From Aphrocallistes beatrix (lineage: Eukaryota > Porifera > Hexactinellida > Sceptrulophora > Aphrocallistidae), in assembly GCA_963281255.1 (NCBI GenBank), contig OY725496.1:1240001-1304000 (forward strand): a stretch of 64,000 bases of DNA, in the 5' to 3' direction. A program made the translations under genes and the position numbers. A model generated the notes under the pieces. The model saw only the letters and a list, made by a program, of their open reading frames with translations. It did no database searches and had not been told where the DNA came from. This document shows, one piece after another, positions 45,390-56,628 of this stretch; the first letter of the stretch is position 1; each line of letters starts with the position of its first letter.

Positions 45390-46202
45390 ATACTGTTCCC
45401 GTGTCTACTTTCAATATTTTCCGAGTTATCTGGGATTCTATCACGATCTATGGAGAAGTAATGAGATGTGACAAAATCCTAGATAACTCGGAAAATATTG
45501 TAGATATGGAAACAGTATTATTATCATATAGGAAGTGATAGTTTGTGGATTGAATGGTATAATTTCTTAGTGTGATCTATATATTTTGAGATATTGCATA
45601 AACATTAATTTCTTGTTTCCATAGCAAATGAAGAATGCATCGAATTAAGAATTTCAGATTTTTTGGATTAAGGACTTCCTATTGTTGTTCTATTAAAAGA
45701 TCAAGCATTAAAAATGCAGATAACGATGTTCTAAATGAGCTAGAACTACAGCATTTTTCGCTCTAAAAAGAGCCTATTCCGCAATCACATAATGACATAT
45801 CGAATTTTTGACAGCTGAATTGGATACTCCGATACAATGTTTGTATATGATAATAATACATTTCAAAGGTCTATCATATACGGTTTTTGATCTATCGGTC
45901 TAATCAAATTTTGACTGTGTTAAAACTGGCCTTCTAGGTTTCATGCCTCTCGGTGACATACACGGCCGTATATTAAGTAGGCCATGCAGGAGTATATATC
46001 AATGAGATTGTACTCCATGTGTGATTAAGGTAGAGGAGCAAAGACTTAGTCCAACCGGAAAAAGTTGTAGACTGTCGATATATGATCATGTGTATAGGAC
46101 CTAATAGGTGATATATACATTTCTAAACTATAGTTTTATCATACTAAAGTCCGTTTCCACTAATCGCATACGAATTAGTCAGGTCAAAGTAGGAAGCAAA
46201 TA

Positions 46203-46700
46203 CTAGGGCGTTCAATAAGTCTTGCGGGTCATGGTATATTTCGCAGACTATAATAGTAAACTAATCAGTTTTCATCTATAACACAACCTTATATCTTAGC
46301 TTGATTTACTGAAAATCTTAGCTTGATTGAATGAAAATTACAAATTTCTGATCAATTTATTCACACATCATTTCAACATACTGGTAAAATTATGGCTTCC
46401 AAGGATGACAATTTTAATCTGAAATGGAGAGCTTACATTGAGTTTCGCACAAAACTCCGCATCCAGCCGGTACTCATCTACAACGAGTTGCAGGAGGTAT
46501 TGTGCATGGACTGCCCTTCCAGATCAACGGTTGAGCAATGGGCTGCACGATTTCAGTCTGGAAATACAGACGTGTCAGATCTACCTCGATCTGGGAGACC
46601 GGTGTCCGTCAGCACCCCAGAGAATGTTGCTCTAATCGAGAGCAAAGTCAGGGAAGATAAGTGTATAACAATCGAGCAGTTAGAGCAGAGGAAATCATAG
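46203..46700 (+). pseudogene. Mariner element, 5' half with transposase N-terminus
   Basis: The TIR-like GGGCGTTCAATAAGTCTTGC starts after TA at 46203-46205. The frame 46392-46700 (102 codons) reads as the mariner HTH region: YIEFRTKLRIQPVLIYNELQ, RSTVEQWAARFQSG and LPRSGRPVSVSTPENVALIE. The frame stops at TAG (46698-46700) where a TGATCAG minisatellite begins; the catalytic DDD half and 3' TIR are absent. Inactive. Confidence 0.8.
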
Positions 46701-47340
46701 ATTTTGATCAGAATTTGAGTGGGATTTTGATCAGAAAAACAACTGTGGAATTTGATCAGAAAATACGGATTTTGATCAGAATTTTGAAGGAGATTAAGAT
46801 CAGAATTTCGTAGTCGGATTATGATCAGAAATGTAGGAATATGATCAGAAATGTGGGAATAAGATCAGAATTGGCAATTTTGGAACAGAAATTTACATTC
46901 TGATCCAATTCCATCAACATTGGAGGAGTTTGATCAGAAAAATGGGATTGTGATCAGAAGAGTGGGATTTTGATCAGAAAATATGCGGAATTATGATGAG
47001 AAATATTGGGATTTTGATCAGAAATGTCGGGTTATGATCAGAAATTGTGTGGATTATGATCAGAAATTGTGTGGATTTTGATCAGAAATGTCGGATTATG
47101 ATCAGAAATTGTGTGGATTATGATCAGAAATGTCGGATTATGATCAGAAATGTCGGATTATGATCAGAAATTGTGTGGATTATGATCAGAAATGTCGGAT
47201 TATGATCAGAAATTGTGTGGATTATGATCAGAAATGTCGGATTATGATCAGAAATTGTGTGGATTATGATTAGAAATGTCGGATTATGATCAGAAATTGT
47301 GTGGATTATGATCTGAAATGTCGGGTTATGATCAGAACTT
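46701..47340 (+). repeat. TGATCAGAA minisatellite
   Basis: About 30 copies of a 16-22 bp unit built on (A)TGATCAGAAAT. From 47040 on the units alternate GGATTATGATCAGAAATGTC and a form with AGAAATTGTGTGG, a 42-bp higher-order repeat. Each unit has the palindrome TGATCA. It directly truncates the mariner frame. Confidence 0.9.
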
Positions 47341-47456
47341 GTTTCGAGGAATAGTATTATACACTTATGCAGAAAATATCAAGTTTCTCCCATTTACCAA
47401 TTCTTCAATCAATTCTGAACAACACAAAAAACCCCCAAAAACCAAAAAACAAATCA
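47341..47456 (-). repeat. Short Helitron B remnant
   Basis: CAATTCTTCAATCAATTC and the A/C-rich tail are the inverse of the family B 5' region. Nothing else was recognised. Confidence 0.45.
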
Positions 47457-48333
47457 CAGGGGTCTCCAACCCTTTATGCCTTGAGGGCCACATCATTAAA
47501 TAAAAGTTTCATCGAGGGCCTCAACTTCCTCGATATGTATGCGAGATATTACGCTATAAGGCTATTTACTTTATTGGATTCAGAAAATTGATAAAATACT
47601 CCGAGGCCTGAAAAGAATCCTTTATAATGAGGGTATGAAACAAAAAAATAAAATGTCCGCCGACAGACCGATAGTGCAGCTCCGGGGCGAGATTACGTAC
47701 GTAACGTACGCAATGTACGTACGTATGTCCGTACGCACCAGCTCGAGATATCTAGCAGGCGGATTAACTTCAAATTCGGCATGCTATATCTCTATATGGT
47801 GTAGATGTGCATCTCACCGTTTTTTTTCGAAATTTCATGTTTTTATATGTATATATTCATATTTTCACACCTTTTAGTTAAAATTCAATTTTATGCTAGA
47901 AATAAGATCTCAACGACCATTGTAGGGTATTTCAAATGTAGAATTCAATTCTTACATCATAGAACCCGAATTGTGAACAATTCACTGGGCATATGCATGT
48001 GTATATACTATATTTATGTGTATATTTTCACACCTTTTTCGTAAATCAATTTCGAATAAAAAAATCAATCATTGCTACTGATTAATCTCAGCGCTCATTT
48101 TTATTTCATGTACATTTCTCTCGCCCCGGAGCTGCACTATCGGTCTGTCGGCCGACATTTTATTTTTTTGTTTCATACCCTCATTATATAGGATTCTTTT
48201 CAGGCCTCGGAGTATTTTATCAATTTTCTGAATCCAATAAAGTAAATAGCCTTATAGCGTAATATCTCGCATACATATCGAGGAAGTTGAGTCCCTCGAT
48301 GAAACTTTTATTCAATGATGTGGCCCTCAAGGC
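47457..48333. mobile_element. hAT-type element with 240-bp terminal inverted repeats
   Basis: CAGGGGTCTCCAACCC at 47457 is a typical hAT end. The arms (AGTTTCATCGAGGGCC, GATATTACGCTATAAGGC, CAGACCGATAGTGCAGC and complements) pair across a centre near 47900. The right extreme is lost after GTGGCCCTCAAGGC at 48333, so no 8-bp duplication is visible. No intact transposase; ORFs lie in the arms. Confidence 0.75.
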
Positions 48334-48399
48334 AGGAAATTGTTTTATTGCATTTTTCCGTTGTATCATGTCTTAGGAGTAACATACTAAAAGTTTAAC

Positions 48400-48740
48400 G
48401 AAATCGAAATATCAGAAAGTGATTTGGCACGACCCCGTCGTTGACCCCAGACTATAAAAATCGCCGGTTTTGAAAACTGAGATATAACCCTTTAAATGAT
48501 TGCAAATCATTTTTTTATTGTCATATTCGTGCTCAGCATCAAATTTCCGGCAATTTGATATACGTGTATATATATTGACTAGATTTTGAGCAAATAATTT
48601 TGGGCCCTCCCTAGCAACAACCTGGAATGTAAAAATTCTGATCTCCAAATTTGGTGTAAACCATATCGAGTGACCCCTTGTTTTTCTCGGCTATGCTTGC
48701 TGAGTCCGAATTTCTTAATATAAATAGTCTACACGTTAGT
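48400..48740. repeat. Single arm of the 21-kb palindrome family
   Basis: GCAATTTGATATACGTGTAT, CTCCCTAGCAACAACCTGG, GTGACCCCTTGTTTTTCTCG and GCTGAGTCCGAATT match the left arm at 21500-21670. Only one arm is present. Confidence 0.65.
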
Positions 48741-48986
48741 TTTAAAATATTTGGTTTGCGGCTGGTGGTATTCATGTATTTTTAACGGTAAACATACTCA
48801 TAAATTTTTGTTTTGTCCCTTTAACCCCAGATTATCGAAAACTCGCGATATCGCGGATGCCTCCAGCCATTTTCAATGGGAAAGAAGCCATAAAGTTGTA
48901 CGACTGTGGTACATTTCGGTAGTCTTGGTTAATTCCTATGAAATATAAGAATGGAAAATTTAGGTGGCATAGATGGATTGATATGT

Positions 48987-49240
48987 TCACATTTCAATTT
49001 CATCTTCGGTTTCATCATCCGATGCAATTCCTTCTTTCATATTGCCACAGTTGTCATCTTGGCATCGTCCGCATGCTAAGGAACAGTTGAGTTCTTGTTT
49101 TCTGCAGACACATCTGAGATTACTATAGCCTGTGGAACAGTTACAGTGGATCATTTTCAGGAGTGCTTCGGATGCAGGGTTATTGTCCAACATGACTGTG
49201 ATTAGGCTATTATCTTTGCAGTTCCCCCATAATTTTTTAA
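48987..49240 (-). CDS. Tesmin/TSO1-like CXC-domain fragment
   Basis: The frame ending at TCA 48987 reads ALLKMIHCNC, then RCVCRKQELNCSLACGRCQ and DDNCGNM with an acidic tail (SDDETEDEIEM). The C-x-C ... C-x-C ... C-x3-C-x2-C spacing fits a CXC (cysteine-rich) domain. The frame stays open upstream of the first ATG (49193) to about 49240 (KIFKKLWGNC), so it is probably a 3' exon. Such domains occur in chromatin proteins and at the C-terminus of some element-borne proteins. Host gene or cargo cannot be decided here. Confidence 0.45.
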
Positions 49241-49652
49241 AAATCTTAGATGCTTAAATATCGATACACAGCTATTGTTGTTACCTAAGGAAAATAAAAT
49301 CTCGGACTATAGTGGAAGAAAGATGTAATTGGGATATATATTTAGACTCAATTAACATCATTTGGGGTTTAGTTGTAACCTATAAGTTTGTGTGGAGTCC
49401 TGCCATACCACAGCTTCCTCCACTGTTCCACTGCCCAGCACCACGGCCCCCCACAGGCTCCAAACCGGGGGGGGGAGCGCCCCCCCAGGGTCCATACCTA
49501 TGAGGACCGGCCCCCCCCAGGTACCCACACTTGGCGCCTATGATACAGGGTGTCTCAGTGTAGCAATATCGTTCCACAACGCAACTCCCATTGCTAACAA
49601 TCAATATAAAACTCAATGTTATCGTTATGGTAGGTTCTATCATTTTGATCTT
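49241..49652. other. GC-rich patch, no convincing gene
   Basis: 49410-49545 is rich in C and G runs (CCGGGGGGGGGAGCGCCCCC). Overlapping ORFs on both strands here are compositional. Around 49549, TACAGGGTGTCTCAGTG looks like a mariner end. Confidence 0.45.
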
Positions 49653-49704
49653 GAAGTTTTTTCAGATCAAAATGAATCAAATCATTTTGATCTGAAAAAA
49701 CTTC
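49653..49704. repeat. Perfect 23-bp stem hairpin
   Basis: GAAGTTTTTTCAGATC and following bases up to 49675 pair exactly with 49682-49704, leaving a 6-base loop (ATCAAA). The surrounding 49630-49790 repeats TGATCTGAA-like words. Function unknown. Confidence 0.85.
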
Positions 49705-50156
49705 ATTTATTGTTTTTATTTGATTGATTTGGTTAATAAGAATTATTTGAATGATCTGAATTGAATTGAATGATCTGAATTGAGTGAAACCTAGGTATGT
49801 AAACTTTGAACAAAACTTTTTTCCAAAAAAATTTGGCTGGCAGAATTAGTGGGGGGACAGCGTCCCCCCTCTACTACACCCCTGATTATGACCCTGTACA
49901 AACATCATATCAGAGTATCCAATTCAGCTGTCTTCTTTTATGCACTCACGGTATAATATTAAAGTGTATCATTTGTTAGAAGGACTGGAGTCATGAAATT
50001 CTAAGAAATGCTAAGGATTCATCTATCATTAATCGTACTCTAACGCCACGCAATGATGAAGTTTGGTCTATTAGACTACAAGACGAAATGGATTCGCTAA
50101 GTTGTTTCGATATATTTTTCTACATACACTAGACTAGTAAATAAAATATCATGTAT
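49705..50156. other. Unassigned flank
   Basis: A GGGGGGACAGCGTCCCCCC hairpin lies at 49850-49868, as in terminal regions of small MITEs. No frame recognised. Confidence 0.4.
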
Positions 50157-50164
50157 GCCACATC

Positions 50165-51547
50165 CATAGACCTCTTTAAGTAAGGAGGCGTTCAATCTCG
50201 GGTCCTGGAACTTGATTCACTGTGTATTATTGATATCCCGTAATCCGCTCAAGTTAGAGATGTGAAATGTATAGTTGTTAAATAGGAAGTCGTATTTTTG
50301 TAGTCCATTGGTCATGTTGGCTTACCTCAACTATGTGTGGAATGTGAGTTATGTAGTTCAATATTCTGACCTGTTTTAAGCACATTTAAAGCGTTTTTAA
50401 TGTATGATTTTCAAATATAACCAAGGTAGGAATGGATTAATTCGGAAAATTTGAACTTTTCCAATTGGAATGTTGCTACATTCCAGAGTAGCTATGGAAA
50501 CGTATTTATACCAATTGAGCCTATATCTTGAAAACCGTTACAGTTAGACATTCAAATTTGACTGTATTTGATAGATAATAGGCTACATTCTATTAGCTCA
50601 TAATACATTTTATAACACTAAATCTTAAGGCTTTCGAGTGCAATTTAACTAATATGATTCATAAAATATATTGCACCATATCTCGAAAGCATATCTTGAA
50701 ACCAAGATTTAGTGTTATAAAATGTATTATGAGCTAATAGAAAGTAGCTTATTATCTATCAAATACAGTCAAATTTGAATGTCTAACTGTAACGGTTTTC
50801 AAGATATAGGCTCAATTGGTATAAATACGTTTCCAAAGCAACCCTGGAATGTAGCAACATTCCATTAGAAAAGTTCAATTTTTCGATTAACCCATTCCTA
50901 CCTTGATTATCTTTGAAAATCATACATTATAACGCTTTAAATGTGCTTAAAAACAGGTCAGAATATTGCCAAATGTATCTTAAATCTGTCAAAAACAGGT
51001 GTGAAAACCACATAACTCATATTCCACACATAGTTGAGGTAAGCCAACATGACCAATTGACACTAAAAATACGACTTCCTATTTAACAACTACCGTATTT
51101 CCTTGAATAAGCGCCGGGGCTTGAATAAGCGGCGGGGCTCGAATAAGCGTCGGACGCCGGGGCATTTTAGTTCTCTGTACATCATATCAAACTAGTATTC
51201 TCAGCAGTGGCATAGATACAAGTGCTTTTTGAAACATTACATTATCTTTTTTAATTGAACTAACATTCTCAGTTGTGGCAAAAATAAAAGTGCCAGTCAA
51301 TGTAGTAAACAAAAAAAAGAGCGCCGGGTCAAAATAGCGAATGAAAAAAATAAGCGCCGGTTTGAATAAGCGCCGGGTCTAAAGGGTGCACGAAATAAAT
51401 AAGCGCCCGGGCGCTTATTCGAAGCAATACGGTGTACATTTCCCATCTCTAACTTGAGCGGATTATGAGATATCAATAATACACAATGGACCCAAGTTCC
51501 AGGACCACAGATTGAACGCCTACAGTCCTTACTTAAAGGAGCCTATG
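50165..51547. mobile_element. CATAG-type palindromic element with exact 8-bp duplication
   Basis: CATAGACCTCTTTAAGTAAG at 50165 mirrors CTTACTTAAAGGAGCCTATG at 51547. Perfect GCCACATC repeats flank it (50157-50164, 51548-51555). Arms of about 500 bp contain GGAATGTTGCTACATTCC like the other subfamily. A TA-targeted MITE (51093-51434) interrupts the right arm. This copy best defines the target duplication of the class. Confidence 0.9.
51093..51434. mobile_element. MITE with GAATAAGCGCC ends
   Basis: CCGTATTTCCTTGAATAAGC at 51093 and GCTTATTCGAAGCAATACGG near 51432, with TA flanks that restore the host arm (AACTATACATTTC). Repeated GAATAAGCG(C/G)CGGG units lie at both sides. 342 bp, non-coding. 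Confidence 0.8.
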
Positions 51548-51585
51548 GCCACATCCAATAGTCGCCAACAAGAACCATTTATTAA

Positions 51586-51846
51586 TTGTATTTAGGAGCA
51601 GGAAGAATATCTCGGTCTTCATTTAAGCTTACAGATTGGTCAAAGTGCTCTATTTGTGACACAGGAGACATATATTATTACACAAGACAGCGACTGAAAT
51701 TTCGCTTAAAGAAATACTTTAAGCAGAATTGTATTTCATCAGCCACCCGAAAAGTGCAGGCCAGAGTTCATTTATTTGATTTGAGTGGGATATCGGTTCA
51801 AGAAAAGCAGCAGCAGCTAATTCAGATAAGGAAGCAGATAACATAG
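51586..51846 (+). CDS. Unrecognised small ORF with C-x2-C
   Basis: An 86-codon frame. The piece SFKLTDWSKCSICDTG contains a C-x2-C pair, followed by a basic stretch (RQRLKFRLKKYFKQ) and a Gln-rich helix (VQEKQQQLIQIRKQ). It is less AT-skewed than its surroundings, but no family was recognised. It may be one exon of a transposon or host gene; the CATAG palindrome 40 bp upstream inserted into its flank. Confidence 0.35.
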   Translation: MYLGAGRISRSSFKLTDWSKCSICDTGDIYYYTRQRLKFRLKKYFKQNCISSATRKVQARVHLFDLSGISVQEKQQQLIQIRKQIT

Positions 51847-52250
51847 TAGACCTCCTATAAGTGCACAGCAAATTTGCGATGTGGTACATTGAGTTAAGAC
51901 TAAAGCCAGAAAATGTGATATTGGCGGATCAGAATTACAATTTAAGGCCTAATGACTAGTATTGAGTACACAATATTTTATGAATTTACCATTTTCTAAT
52001 TAAGTTGAATTGTGTTGGTTATTTAAATCGAGATCATATGTTTTGCTGCTAGTTAACTCGTTTAATAAGTTTATAGTCAAAACTAGCGTGACCAGCGTGG
52101 ATACAAAAAATGAGTGCTAAATGAATTCTCTAGTCGTTTGAGAATTTGTATGATCTTTTAATTGTACAATTTAATGCTCTCTAATTTCAAACGATCTGAC
52201 AAATTCTGGCTATTTTGGCTACGAAAGAGGTTTACAAGGAGTGATACCAT
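51847..52250. other. Unassigned AT-rich spacer
   Basis: No frame or repeat recognised. Confidence 0.4.
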
Positions 52251-52724
52251 GTAATGAATTGATTGAAGAAACTGCCAGGCACAGAAAGCTGATTTTTGGT
52301 ATGTAGGAGTCTTTTGGCTATGGGTTCCACTAGTTTGACCTTAAACGGAAATATCAACTCATCATGGAATTCTGATGTCATTGTTGACCTGTAATTTGAA
52401 ATTTCAGTTATTCGACTATAAATCAGCAATTTTGGATGATAGAAGGCTAAAATTTTAATAGAATGTGTATATTGATATTTCACAAATATGATACAACTCT
52501 CATAAAAAATAATGACTCATTCTTCTGTTATAACGTCATCATTACGCATCAAAAATTGACAAATTTGGTGATTTTCGAATGATATTGATTTTAACAGTAA
52601 AACATATTTAGAGATGTTATCTACCTTATGATTAACCAATGTGAACCTTGGCGCCCAAAGGGCGCCTCCATCAGACACAAAGTGTCCGTCAGTCGCGCGC
52701 CGCAAGCAAGTGAAGCGCGCTTAT
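52251..52724 (+). mobile_element. Helitron A, 5' tip missing
   Basis: TAATGAATTGATTGAAGAAA at 52252 to AAGTGAAGCGCGCTTA at 52723, with the usual internal order but many differences (an older copy). Confidence 0.7.
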
Positions 52725-53151
52725 ATCTATACAAAAGCTCAGTACTTAGAAACAATGCGAAGGACTCTCAACCTGAGAGGGTTCGAAATATTACTGTTCG
52801 TTTTTCATCGTGTTACTTTATCTATAAAAGGAAAAGACTAGTCGATTTTATCTTGAAATCTCAATATACATTTCCAGACAAAACTATTTGCACATTATTT
52901 CAAACTCAAATTGTACCAAAATGAGCCTATTCCCCCAGGTAAATGTACAAATACTTTGATTTAAAATTCGTATTCTACACGTTGGATATCAATTATCGAA
53001 ATCAATTCGTTGATTCGATGTATTAAGGTATTAAGCAGTATCACTATATGTCACTTGCTACCATCTGTAGATTGTCTAAAGCAAGATATAGTTGCAGAAT
53101 GTGGCCCATACGGATTATTTTAACCTTTGAAATGGGTATGTTAAAATCTTC
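52725..53151. other. Spacer without recognised feature
   Basis: The ORFs overlapping 52628-52924 start inside the Helitron and have no recognisable domain. A real short exon cannot be ruled out. Confidence 0.35.
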
Positions 53152-53345
53152 TATCTTATATATTAAACTGCTAGGATTTTTTGTTTGTATGTTTGTTTGT
53201 CCGAATTGATTGAAGAATTGGCAAGTCGTAGAGATACGAAAATTGGCATTTAGGTGTCAAATGATGAATCTACGATTAAGTTCGAAAGTCTAAGCGATAT
53301 TTTACACCACTGCAAAAAAATGGGAAACAATTTTTCACACCTTTT
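53152..53345 (+). mobile_element. Helitron B 5' segment
   Basis: TCTTATATATTAAACTGCTA at 53152, then CCGAATTGATTGAAGAATTG and the TTTTTCACACCTTTTCTACA segment; similarity ends at about 53345. Confidence 0.75.
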
Positions 53346-54069
53346 CTACAGCAATCCTATTCAATTTTAGCTCTTGGGACATGAATCAAAATTATGAGGA
53401 ATGTAATCAATAAATGTAGATTACAATTTAAATTGAAAATTGTGAACTTACTAAATTTAGAAATGAATAGTAAATTAAGGTGAGTTATATAATGATTCAG
53501 AATTGAAAAGATTTATAATTAGAAAACGAATAATAATAGTATGCATTTAAGACGTCCCAGTATAACTTAAGTTGTTCAACTAGCATGTTACATTTTCCGA
53601 AAGTTCTAATATAACTTTTTAATCTTTTAAATTTTGATTATCATTTCCAGTTCACTCTTGATCAATTTTTATTTTCTCTGTATGTATTTCATTTATTTCG
53701 CGTTCTCTTTATGTACATGACTTGTTTTGCTTCTGTTCCATCTTTTACATTATTTTATACCATCTTTTTGTTTTTCTGAATGTTATTCTTGGGCTCGTTG
53801 TATATAATCTAAAGAAAAATTCAAATTATGAGATAAAATTCAGCAACATCACTTATTTTAATTTTTAATCTTTCGAAATTTTCCATTATATATTTCTCAT
53901 ATATGTATGTTTCAATTTGTTTTTGAGTTGTGCCGGCTGTGAAGTATTTTGTGCCACTACTCGAGCAAGATCAATTCTCATACGATATGTCGGATCGCAC
54001 CAAATTTTGTCATTGTCACCAATTCATTTTCGCTACTTTTCGATTGCGAACAAGGTTTTTATCTAATTG
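53346..54069. other. AT-rich intergenic DNA
   Basis: T-rich (53560-53830) without recognised structure or frame. Confidence 0.4.
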
Positions 54070-56001
54070 TGACTATTAAAACTGGATACCGCCCTTGAAA
54101 AAACATATGATTTGGCTTACAGCATACGATGAAAGTAGAGCTATAAGAGATGTTAAGCGTGGGCAGGTATCTCCGTCAAGAAATACTTACACATTCCAAA
54201 CCATTTTTGATTCTCATTTCTAGTTTTTGAGATACAGTGTCTCAAAGTCTGTTTTTTTCGTTTATCGCTAGCACATCTTAATGGTAGAAATCCGGCCGAG
54301 GAATTGTTTAGGACATACCAAGGAATCAAATGCTTCCAAAATCTAATCATAGATAGTCTACCATATTTGCAACTTCATAGGACCAAAAGAAAGTTAAAAT
54401 GGCAAAAATTGTAAATTTTATCGCTGTCCGAAAAAAAGGGCGAAAAATGTCTGTTTTTTGGGGAAATCAGGAATAAAATGACGAAGTTATAAGATATCGA
54501 AAATAAAGTGGTCCTACGTTCATCGCCTAATAATATGGAACAACTCTTGAAATTTTCAAACTTCTATCTCAAACCAATTTTGAGTTAAAATTCTGTAAAG
54601 ACGGTCAATTTTGAAATTTTAAAGTCCCGAGATATAGAGATTTTAAGTTTAAATGTTAAGAATAATGTAAAATGAGTTATTAATAATGAACAAAAGCATT
54701 CACAGACATTTATTCGCATTTATACTGCTGATTCAGGTATATTCGAACCAAATATTTACAAAAAATAGCAAGAGTACCCTGATAATCCATAAATTTTCTC
54801 TAACCCCGACTTTTAGTTTCCAAGTTAGGATTTTCGAAAAATGCTACGTCATCATATGACAAAAATCTAAAACTTACATTCCATAGGATGTAGTGCAATT
54901 ATTATCAATGAATCATATATGTGCCCTCATAAAAAGTATATTAGGAAGTGAACTAAGAATTTGGGCTTATATTTACAGAGATAGAGAGATATCTCTTTTT
55001 GGACCCTAAATGTGGGTTTTTGACCGAATCTGCGAGGTCCAAGGCCAGAACTTTCAAAATAATTATCAAAAGTTCTCCAATTTTTCTGTACACTTTATTA
55101 ACGACAATTGTATTCATTATTTGGCATAATAGCCACATTTGGACATATATTTAATGATTAGATTCGCCATTTTCTAATATATTCAATGTTCTCCATAGAA
55201 TTTGTACTACAATTAAAGCAATAATAAGTCGATAATTATTTATTTTTTGACAAAGGACTGTTTGAGGAACCTATATATTTTCGCATATGACCTTTTATTT
55301 AAGAATATAATATATTATATATCTTCAATAGTTTTTAAGATATGACATCGGCCTCTTTCGGGACCATAGAGAGATATTATGCCCGATCTTTACCTATAAT
55401 AAGAGATATCTCAAGAAAAAATGGTAGGATCTGAGCAAAATCTTTTTTGAATTGATCAGAATTTTATTTCTGATCCAGCGATCGCTAAATATCTGATATC
55501 AAACAGGCGATTTCCCGAGCATTGTATAAATGAACTCCCTTATAGAGCTATTTTGTTTCGATTTTATTTGGCCATTCTTCTAAATCTTTGTGTTATATAA
55601 TCTCCAAAGGTGCCAAAACAATGTTAAGGTCCATATCATTAAAAAATTATCAAATAAGCTAAAAACTAATTGGGAAATGCGTCAAAAACCTCGAATAATT
55701 TTTCAATTTTTAGTAACGCTAAACTTTAGGGGGTTAACTCATAAAAATCAAAATAAATACCGTCCAACTAGTGCTATCAGATGGTAGACCGCTCACTAAT
55801 ACAATGAAATTAGTAAAAAAAATTTTGTTTTACGCCAGGCAAGGTTTTTCGAGGGCGGTATCCTTAATGCTTGTTTGCTTGTTTCTTCATATATAACGAA
55901 TTGATTGAAGAAACTATAATGCAGAGAAAGCTGATTTTTTGCATATTTGGAGTCTTTTGGCTATGGCTCCACTAAGCGCAAGCAACCGAAGCGCGCTTGT
56001 C
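54070..56001 (+). mobile_element. Helitron A split by a TIR element
   Basis: ACTATTAAAACT (54071-54083) on the left and TTAATGC ... ATAACGAATTGATTGAAGAA to AGCGCGCTTGT (56000) on the right are family A. The copy is internally deleted after GGCTCCACTAAG. The 54084-55863 element interrupts it. Confidence 0.65.
54084..55863. mobile_element. 1.8-kb TIR element (GGATACCGCCCT ends)
   Basis: GGATACCGCCCTTGAAAAA at 54084 and TTTTTCGAGGGCGGTATCC ending 55863 are the termini. The right part 55485-55790 recurs at 63745-64000 (TTTCCCGAGCATT, CCGTCCAACTAGT, GATGGTAGACC). No long ORF; small frames at 54153-54350, 54953-55138 and 55590-55787 are unconvincing. Superfamily unknown; no clear target duplication. 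Confidence 0.65.
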
Positions 56002-56424
56002 TTAATGACAAGCATACTATACTCGATTAAAGTATGTTGCATCCCATGACAGAGATTTAAGTGCCGATGAAATCTATTAAATATTATTTATAAACAATGT
56101 GATTGCATTTGCATAAATGTATACATATCCAGTTGATGATTAAATTAGCCATCACACAGAATATACTAATGCTTTCAACTATTCAATATTAATTGAGATA
56201 TTAATGACTTATATACTACTTATTAATAGCAAAAAGTTTGCCTTTAATTATAGCATAGCCATTCAGGGAAAAGTAAATCATTCTCATTCTGTATGATATG
56301 GAAATACTGTCTATTAATTCATTTAATTGTAACGAGTTGTTAGTGTGAAGATCTTATTCTCTTGAAAGAGAGGTTTAGTTAATAGTTAATAAATCCGTAC
56401 AAACAAGATCTTCACACTAACAGC

Positions 56425-56628
56425 TTGTTATGCGAAAATAAAGTTTGCAAATTGCTGAGACACATAAAACTCGTGCATCCAGAAGCAACGCCAGAGTTGA
56501 TAGCTGAATTGGTTGCCTCGCAGAGAAAGAAAATAAGTGATTCTAAAAGTTCTAAACCAATCGAATATCGGCTCTGTAGGCAACATAAAGAAAACGGAGA
56601 CATTTGTCATGCAATAGTAGGGGCGTAG
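56425..56628 (+). pseudogene. C2H2/BED-like zinc-finger fragment
   Basis: CENKVCKLLRHIKLVHPEA looks like C-x4-C-x4..H-x4-H of a transposase-type finger; ELIAELVASQRKKI follows. After RLCRQHKENGDICHAIV the frame is cut by the MITE at 56618. Without it, reading continues as QKQEFVSN. Probably the N-terminus of a lost transposase. Confidence 0.45.

Larger units (their letters stand above)
42436..45986. mobile_element. CATG-ended palindromic element, heavily interrupted
   Basis: The left arm CATGACCTACTTAA (42436) through ACGGCCGTGTATGTCACCGA to about 43083 is complementary to 45390-45986, which ends CACGGCCGTATATTAAGTAGGCCATG in two pieces. The flanks share CAGGAGT (7 bp; 8 bp if the terminal G is counted as flank). 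Inserted between the arms are a piggyBac-type mini-MITE, two Helitron B copies in opposite orientation and a Tc1-like remnant. Confidence 0.7.

Noticed and set aside
49312-49727. Overlapping Pro/Gly-rich ORFs on both strands
   Set aside because: They arise from C/G runs; no consistent frame or domain.
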